This document shows positions 8,777-22,936 of a stretch of 64,000 nucleotides of DNA, one piece after another. A program made the translations under genes and the position numbers. The DNA is from Sphaerotilus hippei (GTDB lineage: Bacteria; Pseudomonadota; Gammaproteobacteria; Burkholderiales; Burkholderiaceae_C). The notes below the pieces were generated by a model that saw only the letters and a list, made by a program, of their open reading frames with translations, was not told where the DNA came from and ran no database searches. The stretch covers positions 1-64,000 of the forward strand of contig NZ_QJJS01000006.1 in assembly GCF_003201595.1 (NCBI RefSeq). The letters are read 5' to 3'. Position 1 is the first letter of the stretch, and each line of letters starts with the position of its first letter.

Positions 8777-9745
8777 TCAGCTCACACCATGCCAGGGGTT
8801 GGCGATGCGTTCGCGCAAGACGCGCTCGAAATGGGTCGGATCGTGCGGCTGCAGCATGCTGGCCTCGCGCGGCAGGTGGAAGTCCCACAAGCGCGAGATC
8901 CAGAAGCGCAGCGCGGCGGCCCGCAGCATCGCCGGCAGCAGGCGCAGCTCGTCGTGGGTCAGCGCCCGCTCGTCCTCGTAGGCCTGCACGAAGGCGGCGG
9001 CCCGCAGCTCGTCGAGCCGGCCGGTGGACAGGTCGATGCACCAGTCGTTCAGGCACACCGCCAGGTCGAACAGCCAGGCGTCGACGCCGGCGAAATAGAA
9101 GTCGAAGAAGCCGGTGAGCTTCTCGTGGCCGGGCAGGCCGTCGAACATCACGTTGTCGCGGAACAGGTCGGCGTGCACCGGGCCGCGTGGCAGCGCTTCG
9201 TTGGCCGGGGTCTCGGCCACCGAGCGCTGGAAGAACAGCTCGTCCTCGAGCAGCGTGCGCTGCTCCGGCGCCAGGTGCGGCAGCACGACCGGCACGGTCT
9301 CGATCCACCAGTCCAGGCCCCGCAGATTGGGCTGGTGCAGCGGGTAGTCGCGGCCGGCCAGGTGCATGCGCGCCAGCATGCGGCCGACCTGCTCGCAGTG
9401 CCAGCTGGCCGGCGCGAGCTGGCTGCGGCCCTGCAGGCGGTTGACCACCGCGGCGGGCTTGCCGCCCAGCCGGTGCAGGATCACGCCGTCGGCGTCGGCC
9501 TGCGGGTCGGGCACCGGGATCTCGCGCCGGGCCAGGTGCTTCATCAGCTGCAGGTAGAACGGCAGCTGTTCGAAGGTCAGCCGCTCGAACACGGTGAGCA
9601 CCCACTCGCCCCGGTCGGTGCTCAGGAAGTAGTTGGTGTTCTCGATGCCGGCGGTGATGCCACGCAGATCGGTCAGCGAGCCCAGCGACAGCCGCTGCGC
9701 CAGGGCGGCGGCTTCTTCGCGGGACACTTCAGTGAATACGGCCAT
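8777..9745 (-). CDS. thrB: homoserine kinase, choline-kinase-like type
   Basis: 322 aa. It phosphorylates homoserine on the path to threonine. This is the aminoglycoside/choline-kinase fold form, not the GHMP form: MAVFTEVSREEA start, ITAGIENTNYFL, the catalytic loop PVHADLFRDNVMFDG and FFDFYFAG. Length and motifs are standard for Burkholderiales and Pseudomonas. It is first of a probable two-gene unit with the downstream membrane protein gene. It is preceded by a DUF2782 gene on the same strand after an 89-bp gap. Confidence 0.95.
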   Translation of the reverse strand: MAVFTEVSREEAAALAQRLSLGSLTDLRGITAGIENTNYFLSTDRGEWVLTVFERLTFEQLPFYLQLMKHLARREIPVPDPQADADGVILHRLGGKPAAVVNRLQGRSQLAPASWHCEQVGRMLARMHLAGRDYPLHQPNLRGLDWWIETVPVVLPHLAPEQRTLLEDELFFQRSVAETPANEALPRGPVHADLFRDNVMFDGLPGHEKLTGFFDFYFAGVDAWLFDLAVCLNDWCIDLSTGRLDELRAAAFVQAYEDERALTHDELRLLPAMLRAAALRFWISRLWDFHLPREASMLQPHDPTHFERVLRERIANPWHGVS

Positions 9746-9834
9746 GACAGCTCAGTCTTGCGGAAGAGGGGGGTGACACGCGAGCGCGTCCTGCCCACGC
9801 CGGCCCGGGAGGCGGCGCGAGTGCGGCAATCGGA

Positions 9835-10158
9835 TCAGAAACGCAGCAGGGACCAGACCCGCTGGCCACCGACGCCCCGCGAGCCGGCGGCGTTGGTGCC
9901 CGGATCTCGGCCCCGGGTGCTGGGCACGATCTCGTAGTCGGGCAGCACCTGGTCGCCCTGCTTGGGGTGCACGGTGATGCGCTGCACCTCGCCTCGCACC
10001 CGCAGCTCCTCGACCACGACGGTCGGCTCGTCGATCACGGTGCGGCTCACCGCCGGTTCCCGGGTCACCGGCGTGGCCGTGATCGGGGGGGCGGCCAGCG
10101 CGGCCGCCGACAGGGTGCTGCCCAGACCGACCGTCAGGAAGGTGCGAAGGATTTTCAT
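9835..10158 (-). CDS. small secreted DUF2782-type protein
   Basis: 107 aa. Signal peptide at 1-23 (MKILRTFLTVGL, hydrophobic core, cleavage after ALA). The mature part contains VEELRVRGEVQRITVHPKQG and PDYEIVPSTRGRDPG, as in the DUF2782 family of short periplasmic proteins that often sits beside thrB and polA. No function is known. It is divergent from polA with 42 bp between start codons, so the promoters must overlap. Confidence 0.75.
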   Translation of the reverse strand: MKILRTFLTVGLGSTLSAAALAAPPITATPVTREPAVSRTVIDEPTVVVEELRVRGEVQRITVHPKQGDQVLPDYEIVPSTRGRDPGTNAAGSRGVGGQRVWSLLRF

Positions 10159-10200
10159 GCTCCGGATTGTAGGAGGCCGGACCGCGCCACAATCCTGCCC

Positions 10201-13059
<2,859 letters not shown>

Positions 13060-13081
13060 GCGCCGACGAGGAGCCCGCGAG

Positions 13082-13576
13082 ATGAGCCATGTCTCCCGCC
13101 TGGACCAGGCCCTGCGTGAGCTGCTGCGGCAGCGTCCGGTCGCCGCGCTGGGCACGATCGACGACGACGGGGCGCCGTTCGTGTCGATGGTGCCCTACGC
13201 CGTCGAGCCCGCCAGCGGGGCGCTGGTGCTGCACGTCAGCGGCCTGGCGGTGCACACCCGCCACCTGCGGCAGCGCCCGGCCGTCTCGCTGATGGTGATG
13301 GGGGCCGACGATGCGACCGAGATGGCGCAGGCGCTGCCGCGGGTGACGATCTCGGCCCGGGCCGAGACGCTGGAGCCCGGCAGCGAGGACGCCCGGGCGG
13401 CCGAGCGCGCCTACCTGGCGCGTTTCCCCGCGGCCGAGCTGATGACCGGCCTGCCCGATTTCCGCTTCGTGCGGCTGCAGGCCACGGCGGTGCGGCATGT
13501 CGCCGGCTTCGGGGCGGCCCGCTCGGTCGAGCCGCAGGCGCTGGCGGCGCTGCTGCGCCCGGACGCCGCCGACTGA
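13082..13576 (+). CDS. pyridoxamine-5'-phosphate-oxidase-like (HugZ-like) protein
   Basis: 164 aa of a split-barrel fold: LLRQRPVAALGTIDDDGAPFVSMVPYAV is the typical first strand pair, then LHVSGLAVHTRHLRQRPAVSLMVM. The family binds FMN or haem; HugZ-type members degrade or hold haem, others handle F420/FMN. The longer haem-binding C-terminal extension of full HugZ proteins is not present, so the ligand is uncertain. It begins 22 bp after polA and ends 21 bp before cho, so the three may be one transcript. Confidence 0.75.
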   Translation: MSHVSRLDQALRELLRQRPVAALGTIDDDGAPFVSMVPYAVEPASGALVLHVSGLAVHTRHLRQRPAVSLMVMGADDATEMAQALPRVTISARAETLEPGSEDARAAERAYLARFPAAELMTGLPDFRFVRLQATAVRHVAGFGAARSVEPQALAALLRPDAAD

Positions 13577-13597
13577 CGGGGTCCGCCCGCCGCCGCC

Positions 13598-14473
13598 ATG
13601 CACCTGCCGCGCCGCCGCCAGCCCGGTTTCGAGTCGGACCGGATCCACGAGTACCCGGTGCACCTGCGCGAGGCGATCGCCGACATGCCGGCCGCTCCCG
13701 GGGTCTACATCTTCCATGGCGACGACGAGCGGATGCCGCTCTACATCGGCAAGAGCGTCAACCTGCGCAGCCGGGTGCTGTCGCACCTGCGCAATCCGGA
13801 CGAGGCCCGCCTGCTGCGCCAGACCCGGCGCATCAGCCACATCCGCACCACCGGCGAGATCGGCGCGCTGCTGCTCGAGGCGCAGCTGATCAAGCGCCAG
13901 CAGCCGCTGCTCAACCAGAAGCTGCGCCGCAACCGCCAGCTCTGCTCGCTGCGCCTGCACGACGGGGTGCCGGAGGTGGTGCATTCCCGCGACATGAACT
14001 TCGCCACCGAGCCCGACCTGCACGGCCTGTTCTCCAGCCGCCAGGCGGCGCTGGAGCGCCTGCGCGACCTGGCCGACGAGCACCGGCTCTGTTACGGCGC
14101 GCTGGGGCTGGAGCGGCTGGTCCCGGGGCGGGCGTGCTTCCGGGCGATGCTGCACCGCTGCGGCGGCCTGTGCCGCGGCGACGAGGCCCCGCAGGCCCAC
14201 CACCAGCGGCTGCTCGACGGCCTGGCGCACCTGAGGGTGGCCTGCTGGCCGCATCCGGGCGCGATCGGCCTGGTCGAGCGGGATGGCGAGGACCTGCAGA
14301 TCCACGTGATCCGCAACTGGTGTTACCTCGGCAGCGTCACCGAAGCGTCGCAGGCGGCGGCGCTGGACCGTGTGGCCGCCGATTTCGACGCCGACGGCTA
14401 CCGCATCCTGTGCGGCCCGCTGCTGGGCGGGCAGGTCGAGATCATGGCGCTGCACGCCGGCGCGTCACTCTGA
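13598..14473 (+). CDS. cho: Cho-type excinuclease (UvrC N-terminal homologue)
   Basis: 291 aa. A GIY-YIG nuclease domain opens the protein: APGVYIFHG, LYIGKSVNLRSRV, HIRTTGEIGALLLEAQLIK. The region after it resembles UvrC's second part, with a Cys-rich patch (RACFRAMLHRCGGLC). Cho makes an alternative 3' incision in UvrAB-directed nucleotide excision repair, especially at bulky lesions. It lacks the C-terminal endonuclease and HhH domains of UvrC, as expected. It is the last plus-strand gene before a convergent tRNA gene. Confidence 0.9.
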   Translation: MHLPRRRQPGFESDRIHEYPVHLREAIADMPAAPGVYIFHGDDERMPLYIGKSVNLRSRVLSHLRNPDEARLLRQTRRISHIRTTGEIGALLLEAQLIKRQQPLLNQKLRRNRQLCSLRLHDGVPEVVHSRDMNFATEPDLHGLFSSRQAALERLRDLADEHRLCYGALGLERLVPGRACFRAMLHRCGGLCRGDEAPQAHHQRLLDGLAHLRVACWPHPGAIGLVERDGEDLQIHVIRNWCYLGSVTEASQAAALDRVAADFDADGYRILCGPLLGGQVEIMALHAGASL

Positions 14474-14517
14474 ACGGTTGGCCCGAAAATGTCGAACGGG
14501 ATGGCCGCAAGCGACCA

Positions 14518-14551
14518 AGAAAAAAGCCCAAGCAAATCGATTGCTTGGGCT
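14518..14551 (-). terminator. intrinsic terminator after tRNA-Ser
   Basis: A perfect 11-bp inverted repeat (AGCCCAAGCAA at 14525-14535, TTGCTTGGGCT at 14541-14551) with loop ATCGA. On the minus strand it is followed by CTTTTTTCTT (plus 14518-14526). It ends the serS-tRNA-Ser unit. On the plus strand there is no T-run after cho. Confidence 0.9.
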
Positions 14552-14556
14552 CATTC

Positions 14557-14644
14557 TGGAGGAGAGGGAGGGATTCGAACCCTCGGTACCTTGCGGTACG
14601 CCTGATTTCGAGTCAGGTACATTCGACCACTCTGCCACCTCTCC
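14557..14644 (-). tRNA. tRNA-Ser(CGA)
   Basis: The full cloverleaf is readable: acceptor GGAGAGG pairs with CCTCTCC, the D arm contains CAGAGTGGTCGAATG, the anticodon stem CCTGA/TCAGG encloses CTCGAAA (anticodon CGA at 14608-14610), a long variable arm GTACC-GCAA-GGTAC marks a class II tRNA, and the T arm is GAGGG-TTCGAAT-CCCTC. CCA is encoded (14557-14559 on plus). The discriminator base reads T rather than the usual G for serine tRNAs. It reads UCG codons. It sits 50 bp downstream of serS on the same strand. Confidence 0.97.
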
Positions 14645-14694
14645 GGTATCTTGCTGTGGTCTCGCCGTGAAGCGAAGACCGCTATTCTAAGGCA

Positions 14695-17055
<2,361 letters not shown>

Positions 17056-17056
<1 letters not shown>

Positions 17057-17508
17057 CACAGCACCCCGATCAGTTGCACCTCGAAGCTGACGGGCTGATC
17101 CGCCAGCGGGTGGTTGAAGTCGAACAGCGCCCAGTCCTGCTCGACCGGGCCGACCTCGCGCACCAGCCCGGCGTAGGAGCCCTGGCCGTCGGGGGTCGGG
17201 AACTGCACCACGTCGCCGACCTGGTACTGCTCGTCGGGATCGCCCAGCTCGCGCAGCAGCGCGAGCTTGACCCGCTGGATCAGCTCCGGGTTGCGCTGGC
17301 CGAAGGCCTCGCCCGCGGGCAGCTCGAAGACGGTCCGGGTGCCTTCCTCGAGGCCGAGCAGACGGCGCTCGATCGCCGGGGCCAGCTGGCCGGTGCCCAA
17401 CGAGAGCGTGGCGGGCTTGTCGTTGAAGGTGTTGACGATGGCGGCCCCGTCGGGGCCGGCGAGTCGGTAATGCAGGGTCAGGAAAGAACCCGGTTGAACC
17501 TGTGGCAC
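17056..17508 (-). CDS. fkpB: FKBP-type peptidyl-prolyl isomerase, SlpA-like
   Basis: 150 aa. FKBP fold with an inserted chaperone flap: LTLHYRLAGPDG, LGTGQLAPAIERRLLGLEEG and the IF-domain region QVGDVVQFPTPDG. These SlpA/FkpB cis-trans prolyl isomerases assist folding. The start is GTG 17508, the only start giving the family N terminus (VPQVQPGSFLTLHY), with AGGA about 9 nt upstream. It overlaps ispH by one base and shares its transcript. Confidence 0.92.
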
Positions 17509-17580
17509 GCGCTGTCCTGTTCTCGATAGACTGGCCGTGATTTTAGGCGCCAGCTCGTGTGCCACCTCGGGGAGCCCGTC

Positions 17581-18249
17581 ATGAAAGACCTGCCTGCGGC
17601 CTTGCGTCCGCGCGAGAAGCTGCTGTCCCACGGGCCCGCGGCGCTGGCCGATGCGGAACTGCTGGCCCTGCTGCTGCGCACCGGCGTGCGGGGCCTGGGG
17701 GTGCTGCAGATGGCCGAGCAGCTGCTGCAGCGCTTCGGCGGCGTCAGCGGGCTGCTGCGGGCCGAGGCGCCGGCGCTGGGCGCGGTCAAGGGCCTCGGGC
17801 CGGCCAAGCGGGCGGAGCTGCAGGCGGTGCTCGAGCTGGCGCGGCGGGCGCTGGCGGCCCAGCTGTCGCAGCGCCCGGTGTTCGACTCGCCCGCGGCCGT
17901 GCGCGACTACCTGAGCCTGCAGCTGGCCGAGCTGCCGCACGAGGTGTTCGCGGTGCTGTTCCTGGATGCGCAGCACCGGCTGCTGTCCTACGAGCCGCTG
18001 TTCCGCGGCACGCTGACGCAGACCAGCGTCTACCCGCGCGAGGTGCTCAAGCGGGCGCTGGCGCTCAATGCGGCCGCGGTGATCCTGGCGCACAACCACC
18101 CCTCGGGCGTTGCCGAGCCGTCCCGGGCGGATGAATACCTGACCCAGCAGCTGAAATCGGCCTTGGCCCTGATCGACGTGCGGGTGCTGGACCACCTCGT
18201 GGTCGGTCGCCAGGGCACGGTATCCTTCGCCGAACGTGGCCTGCTGTGA
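17581..18249 (+). CDS. radC: RadC-family JAB/MPN domain protein
   Basis: 222 aa. The N terminus [15 protein letters not shown] is typical and fixes ATG 17581 over an upstream GTG. A helix-hairpin-helix-like segment ([12 protein letters not shown] to [12 protein letters not shown]) is followed by the JAMM metal-site motif HNHPSG and DHLVVG. Once thought a repair factor, RadC's role is unproven. It is divergent from fkpB with 72 bp between starts. Confidence 0.95.
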   Translation: MKDLPAALRPREKLLSHGPAALADAELLALLLRTGVRGLGVLQMAEQLLQRFGGVSGLLRAEAPALGAVKGLGPAKRAELQAVLELARRALAAQLSQRPVFDSPAAVRDYLSLQLAELPHEVFAVLFLDAQHRLLSYEPLFRGTLTQTSVYPREVLKRALALNAAAVILAHNHPSGVAEPSRADEYLTQQLKSALALIDVRVLDHLVVGRQGTVSFAERGLL

Positions 18250-18282
18250 ACCGGGCCGCGCCTTTTTTCGTCTGCCGCTGCC

Positions 18283-18987
18283 ATGTCCGCCGATTCCGCT
18301 TCTTCGTCCCGCGTTCGTCCTGCTTCGCCGGTGCTGCGCCTGTCGGGCCTTTCCGAGCTGCGGCAGGTGCGCCGCGAACTGCAGGAGCGGGCCCGCCGGC
18401 ACGAGGAGGAACTCGCCCGCCGTGCCGCCGAGGAGGCGGCCCGCCGCCGCGAGCACGAGCTGTTCGCCCGCCTGGTCGGTCCGGTCACGCCGCTGCGCGA
18501 GCACGACCGGGCGCAGATCGCCCGACCGCGCCCGGACCCGGTGCCCCGCCAGCGTGAGCTCGACGACCTCGAGGTGATGCGCTCGTCGCTGTCCGACGAG
18601 TTCGACGCCGCCTCGCTGATGGAGACCGACGACCAGATGTCCTACCGGCGCGAAGGGGTCGGGCAGGAGGTGCTGCGCAAGCTGCGCACCGGCACCTGGG
18701 CCGTGCAGGGCCACATCGACCTGCACGGCATGACCCGCGAGGTGGCCCGCGAGGCGCTGGTGCAGTTCCTGGGCCACGCGGGCAAGCGTGGCTGGCGCTG
18801 CGTGCGGGTGGTGCACGGCAAGGGCCTGGGCTCGCCCGGGCGGCAGCCGGTGCTCAAGGGCAAGGTGCGGGGCTGGCTGGTGCAGCGCCAGGAGGTACTG
18901 GCCTTCGCCCATGCGCTGGGCCACGACGGGGGCGCCGGTGCGCTGATCGTGCTGCTCGACTCGTCGACGCCGCGGCACGGCGGCTGA
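18283..18987 (+). CDS. Smr-domain protein
   Basis: 234 aa. A charged, probably helical N-terminal region (about 25-70, repeated RR/EE, coiled-coil-like) precedes a C-terminal Smr domain (about 145-234) with HIDLHGMTREVA, VRVVHGKGLGSPG and LKGKVRGWL. Smr domains, as in MutS2 and YdaL, nick or bind branched DNA or RNA. It begins 33 bp after radC on the same strand. It ends 33 bp before the convergent haemoglobin gene. Confidence 0.9.
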   Translation: MSADSASSSRVRPASPVLRLSGLSELRQVRRELQERARRHEEELARRAAEEAARRREHELFARLVGPVTPLREHDRAQIARPRPDPVPRQRELDDLEVMRSSLSDEFDAASLMETDDQMSYRREGVGQEVLRKLRTGTWAVQGHIDLHGMTREVAREALVQFLGHAGKRGWRCVRVVHGKGLGSPGRQPVLKGKVRGWLVQRQEVLAFAHALGHDGGAGALIVLLDSSTPRHGG

Positions 18988-19020
18988 GCGCTCGCCCCTC
19001 GCCCCGGCCTGCGTGCCGCC

Positions 19021-19449
19021 TCAGCGGTTGCGCATCCAGTCGGCGGTGCTGAAGAAGCTCTCGGTCAGCCGGTCGAGCAGCGGGGGCTGCACCCCCTGGT
19101 CGATCATGGCCTGGTGCATGCAGGCCACCCACTGGTCGCGTTCGAGGATGCCGATCGAGAACGGCAGGTGCCGCGCCCGCAGGCGCGGGTGTCCGAAGCG
19201 TTCGATGTAGTGCTGCGGCCCGCCCAGCCAGCCGCACAGGAACCAGAACAGCTTGTCCCGTGCGCTGTCCAGCGTCGAGCCGTGGGCCGCGCGCAGCTCG
19301 CGCAGGCCCGGCTCCAGGTCCATCAGGTCGTAGAAGCGGTCGACCAGCGCGCGGATGCGGGCTTCACCGCCGAGCATCTCGAACGGGGTCGGGCCGGCCG
19401 CTTCGGGTTCGTCGGCGTCGGGGGAGGAGGCGGCAGGGGTCGGGTTCAT
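19021..19449 (-). CDS. group II truncated haemoglobin
   Basis: 142 aa with a 20-residue acidic, proline-rich leader. The 2-on-2 globin core starts at FEMLGGEARIRALVDRFYDLM; the proximal His lies in GHPRLRARHLPF, followed by RDQWVACMHQAM with the conserved Trp of group II. These proteins bind O2 or NO and are tied to NO or peroxide detoxification. It follows the FlhG-like gene on the same strand after 67 bp. It fits with the H-NOX genes 19 kb away as another gas-binding protein. Confidence 0.92.
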   Translation of the reverse strand: MNPTPAASSPDADEPEAAGPTPFEMLGGEARIRALVDRFYDLMDLEPGLRELRAAHGSTLDSARDKLFWFLCGWLGGPQHYIERFGHPRLRARHLPFSIGILERDQWVACMHQAMIDQGVQPPLLDRLTESFFSTADWMRNR

Positions 19450-19516
19450 CTCGGCAGGGCCAGCGCAGCAGGGAGGATGTCCACCACTGTAGCGCCGTCC
19501 GGCCGGTCCCCTGCGG

Positions 19517-20341
19517 TCAGCGGCGGAAACTGGACGAAGGCAGTCGGCCGGCGACGTTCTGGATCGCCAGGGCCGCGGCCGAGCCCGGATAGGTCAGGGT
19601 CAGCAGCTTGCGGCGCTGCACCGCGTCGCGCACCGACGGATCACTCGGGATCTCGCCCATGAATTGCAGCTTGACGTCGCCACCACCGGCCGGCTTGACG
19701 AAGCGGCGGATCACGCTGGTGAGCTGCTGTGCCACCGCCTGGCCCTCGCCGGTGCGCTGCGACTGGTTGACCACCAGCAGCAGGTCCGTGCGGTTCTGCT
19801 GCGTGGCCAGCACCTTGATCGTCGCGTAGGCATCGGCCAGCGAGGTGGGCTCGGACGTGGCCACGACCAGCACGTCATCGGCCAGCGACAGCGCGTAGAG
19901 CACGACGTCGGAGATGCCGGCGCCGGTGTCGAGCAGCACCCGGTCGTAGTGCGGCCGCACGGTGTCGAGCAGCTGGCGCAGTTGCTCCTGGACCTCGGGC
20001 GTGAGCCGGGAGTATTCGACCAGGCCCGAGCCGGCGAGCAGCACCTGGAAACCGCCGGGGGCGTCGAGCAGCGCGTCCTTCAGCGTGGAGCGGCCGGTGA
20101 ACACGTCGTGCAGGGTGCTGCGTGGCTGCAGGTTCAGCACCACGTCGAGGTTGGCCAGGCCCAGATCGGTGTCGATGACCAGCACACGCTCGCCCCGGCG
20201 CGCCAGTGCGGCGGCCAGGTTGGCGCTGATCATGGTCTTGCCCACGCCACCCTTGCCGCTGGTGACGGCCATGATGCGTGCGCCCCCGCCTCCGGCAGGT
20301 CCTGCCGGTCGGGGGGAAGAAGAAGGCATCGGGGCGTTCAT
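19517..20341 (-). CDS. MinD/ParA-type ATPase, FlhG/FleN-like
   Basis: 274 aa. A Gly/Pro-rich leader of about 22 residues precedes the deviant Walker A TSGKGGVGKT, then DTDLGLANLDVVLNL and LLDTGAGISDVVLYAL. The family sets the number and place of flagella, usually beside flhF. Here flhF is not in view; instead the gene is translationally coupled (ATGA) to a diguanylate cyclase and sits opposite cheR-cheD-cheB, so a flagellar or cell-pole role is likely. Cellulose or chromosome ParA-like roles are less likely. Confidence 0.85.
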   Translation of the reverse strand: MNAPMPSSSPRPAGPAGGGGARIMAVTSGKGGVGKTMISANLAAALARRGERVLVIDTDLGLANLDVVLNLQPRSTLHDVFTGRSTLKDALLDAPGGFQVLLAGSGLVEYSRLTPEVQEQLRQLLDTVRPHYDRVLLDTGAGISDVVLYALSLADDVLVVATSEPTSLADAYATIKVLATQQNRTDLLLVVNQSQRTGEGQAVAQQLTSVIRRFVKPAGGGDVKLQFMGEIPSDPSVRDAVQRRKLLTLTYPGSAAALAIQNVAGRLPSSSFRR

Positions 20342-21102
20342 GAAGTGGAACTCGGTTCATCGGGCAGGAAGTCCGATGCGGGACTGAGCAGCAGGCCGCG
20401 CTCTTCGGCGCTGACCTGGGACTCGGGAGGGGTTTCCAGGCAGACGCGGTTGCGGCCCTGATGCTTGGCGAGGTAGAGCTGCCGGTCGGCGCGCTCCAGC
20501 CAGAGCGTGCAGCTCGAGCGCACCCACTGGGGCGCGTAGGAGCCGCCGATGCTGATGGTCACGCCCAGGCGCTGGTCGAGGCCGAGGTCGATCTCGAGGG
20601 CCTCGATGGCCCGCCGCACCCGCTCGGCCACCGCGTGGCCGTAGGCCGGCGGGCAGGCGGGCAGCACGGCGGCGAACTCCTCGCCACCGATGCGCGCCAC
20701 GGTGTCCATCGGCCGCACGCCCACCTGCAGCGCCTGCGCCACGCGCCGGATGACCTCGTCCCCGGCCGCGTGGCCGTAGCGGTCGTTGACCCGCTTGAAG
20801 TGGTCGATGTCGAGCAGCAGCAGCATCGCCACGTCGCCCGAGCGGGCGGCGCGGTCGGCCTCGCGCTCGAGCGCGGCCTCGAACTGGCGGCGGTTCAGCA
20901 GGCCCGTCAGCGGATCGCGGCTGGACAGGGTGCACAGACCGTCGACCAGACTCTGCATCCAGACATGGGGGTCCGACGCCGCCTCGGGCGGCCAGGCGTG
21001 GCCGGCGCGCTCCAGCAGCTGCAGCGCGGTGTCGAGCAGCAGGCCGTTCGGCCGCACCGGCTCGGCATCCGGCGGGCGAGGATCGGGTGGAGAGCGGGAC
21101 AT
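20338..21102 (-). CDS. diguanylate cyclase (GGDEF domain)
   Basis: 254 aa. The N-terminal 75 residues are an unrecognised, mostly soluble segment; the GGDEF domain starts at about SSRDPLTGLLNRRQFE. The active-site motif is intact as GGEEF and the product-inhibition site RPMD lies five residues before it, so it should make c-di-GMP and be feedback inhibited. No membrane segment is seen. It overlaps the downstream ATPase gene by 4 bp. c-di-GMP commonly switches cells from swimming to surface life, in keeping with the chemotaxis genes opposite. Confidence 0.92.
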   Translation of the reverse strand: MSRSPPDPRPPDAEPVRPNGLLLDTALQLLERAGHAWPPEAASDPHVWMQSLVDGLCTLSSRDPLTGLLNRRQFEAALEREADRAARSGDVAMLLLLDIDHFKRVNDRYGHAAGDEVIRRVAQALQVGVRPMDTVARIGGEEFAAVLPACPPAYGHAVAERVRRAIEALEIDLGLDQRLGVTISIGGSYAPQWVRSSCTLWLERADRQLYLAKHQGRNRVCLETPPESQVSAEERGLLLSPASDFLPDEPSSTS

Positions 21103-21355
21103 GAGGCGTAGCGAAGCAGGGCCGGTGATGTGGAATGGCGGATGGAAATGAAATTGTTCAGATTCAGTCTAGTGGCTCGACGTGGTCCATGGCTGGAAAT
21201 ATGACCGGTCTTTGCCGGACATCTTTGGCGACGGCGCCGTGACGATATCTCTCACACTGAATCCGGTCGCAACCCGGTTGCCGTCCACTCTTCCCTGTGC
21301 GCAGGGGCGTGGATGGTTCCCGCCTGATTTCCTCCTCACGGACTCCACAGTGAGC

Positions 21356-22213
21356 ATGCCCAACGTGACGCTTCCCACGCCCGCTGCCGATGCGCAGGCC
21401 CGCGAGTTCAGCTTCGATGCCCGGGATTTCTCCCGCGTGCGCCAGCTGATCTACCAGCGTGCGGGCATCAGCCTGCACGATCAGAAGCAGGCGATGGTCT
21501 ACAGCCGCCTGTCGCGCCGTCTGCGCGACACGGGGCACCGCTCGTTCGGCGACTACCTCAACTGGCTCGAGTCCACCTCCGGCGAGCAGGGCGAGCGTGA
21601 ATGGCAGGAGTTCATCAACTGCCTGACGACCAACCTGACCGCCTTCTTCCGTGAGGAGCACCATTTTCCGGTGCTGGCCGATCGGCTGTCCCGGCTCGGC
21701 CCGTCGCGCCCGATCCGCATCTGGTGCTGCGCGGCGTCGACCGGCGAGGAGCCCTATTCGCTGGCGATGTCGGCGGTCGAGACGCTGGGCGCCTCGGCGC
21801 CGGTGAAGATCCTGGCCACCGACATCGACACCAACGTGCTGCAGACCGCCCAGCGCGGGGTCTACGCGGCCGACGCCCGCGGGCTCGGCCCGGAGCGCCT
21901 GCGGCGCCACTTCCTGCGCGGCACCGGCAGCAACGCCGGTTTCATCCGTGTGCGCCCCGAGCTGGCCCGCATGATCGAGTACCGGCCGTTCAACCTCATG
22001 GGCGCCCAGTGGGCGCTCGGCGAGGCCTTCGACATCGTGTTCTGCCGCAACGTGATGATCTATTTCGATGCGCCGACCCAGCGCAAGGTGCTGGAGAACA
22101 TCCACCGGGTGCTGCGTCCCGAGGGGCTGCTGTTCGTCGGGCACTCCGAGAACTTCACCGACTCCCGCGACCTGTTCGAGCTGCGCGGCAAGACCGTCTA
22201 CCAGCGGGCCTGA
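21356..22213 (+). CDS. cheR: chemotaxis protein methyltransferase
   Basis: 285 aa from ATG 21356; GTG 21350 in frame is possible, and a longer open frame upstream has no family likeness. N-terminal CheR helix bundle (FSRVRQLIYQRAGISLHDQK) and a SAM methyltransferase domain with RIWCCAASTGEEPYSLAM and FDIVFCRNVMIYF. It methylates glutamates of chemoreceptors using SAM. First of a cheR-cheD-cheB run. The 253-bp gap to the diguanylate cyclase gene must hold divergent promoters; I could not identify them with confidence. Confidence 0.96.
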   Translation: MPNVTLPTPAADAQAREFSFDARDFSRVRQLIYQRAGISLHDQKQAMVYSRLSRRLRDTGHRSFGDYLNWLESTSGEQGEREWQEFINCLTTNLTAFFREEHHFPVLADRLSRLGPSRPIRIWCCAASTGEEPYSLAMSAVETLGASAPVKILATDIDTNVLQTAQRGVYAADARGLGPERLRRHFLRGTGSNAGFIRVRPELARMIEYRPFNLMGAQWALGEAFDIVFCRNVMIYFDAPTQRKVLENIHRVLRPEGLLFVGHSENFTDSRDLFELRGKTVYQRA

Positions 22214-22253
22214 GCGCCGCCTCCCCTTCACGACCGATTTCCAAGGATCCGCG

Positions 22254-22916
22254 ATGCTCGCCCCATCCTCCCTTCAGACCTCACCGCCCCGGACGGCCCG
22301 TCTCGAGAAGCTGCGCAACTCGCCGCGCAAGCCCGGCGAGGCCTCGTTCTTCTTCTACGACGCCTTCTTCAAGTCCGATGCCGTCAAGGTGCTGCCCGGC
22401 GAGTACTTCGTCTACGACGAGGACGTGCTGATCATGACCACGCTGGGCTCGTGCATCGCCGCCTGCCTGTGGGACCGGGTGGCGCGCATCGGCGGGCTCA
22501 ACCACTTCATGCTGCCCGACGCGGGCGCCGGCGCGATCGACGGGGGCCGCTACGGCTCGTTCGCGATGGAACTGCTGATCAACGAACTGCTCAAGCGCGG
22601 CGCGAACCGCACCACGCTGGAGGCCAAGGTGTTCGGCGGCGGGGCGGTCATCAGCGGCATGAACACGATCAACGTCGGCGAGCGCAACACCAAGTTCGTG
22701 ATGGAGTACCTGGCGACCGAGCGCATCCCGGTGGTGAGCAAGGACGTGATGGACGTCTATCCGCGCAAGGTCTGCTTCTTCCCGCACAGTGGCAAGGCCA
22801 TGGTCAAGCGCCTGGCGCCGACCAGCACCGAGATCGTCCAGGCCCTGGACCGTGAGGCGATCAATCGCACACGTGCCTCGACGGCCTCGTCCGGCGGCAC
22901 GGTCGACCTGTTCTGA
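22254..22916 (+). CDS. cheD: chemoreceptor glutamine deamidase
   Basis: 220 aa. The catalytic Cys is in [13 protein letters not shown], and the His follows in [10 protein letters not shown]; the C-terminal [16 protein letters not shown] is typical. CheD converts receptor glutamines to glutamates and tunes adaptation. An AAGGA site about 8 nt before ATG 22254 supports the start. The N-terminal 30 residues are longer than in Bacillus CheD, as is usual in beta-proteobacteria. It lies 40 bp after cheR. Confidence 0.95.
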   Translation: MLAPSSLQTSPPRTARLEKLRNSPRKPGEASFFFYDAFFKSDAVKVLPGEYFVYDEDVLIMTTLGSCIAACLWDRVARIGGLNHFMLPDAGAGAIDGGRYGSFAMELLINELLKRGANRTTLEAKVFGGGAVISGMNTINVGERNTKFVMEYLATERIPVVSKDVMDVYPRKVCFFPHSGKAMVKRLAPTSTEIVQALDREAINRTRASTASSGGTVDLF

Positions 22917-22936
22917 ATCCGAGGAGAGCACCAGTC

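Noticed and set aside
21103-21355. Sigma-28-type promoter for cheR-cheD-cheB
   Set aside because: Some GCCG-like bases are present, but no TAAA element at the right spacing could be shown.
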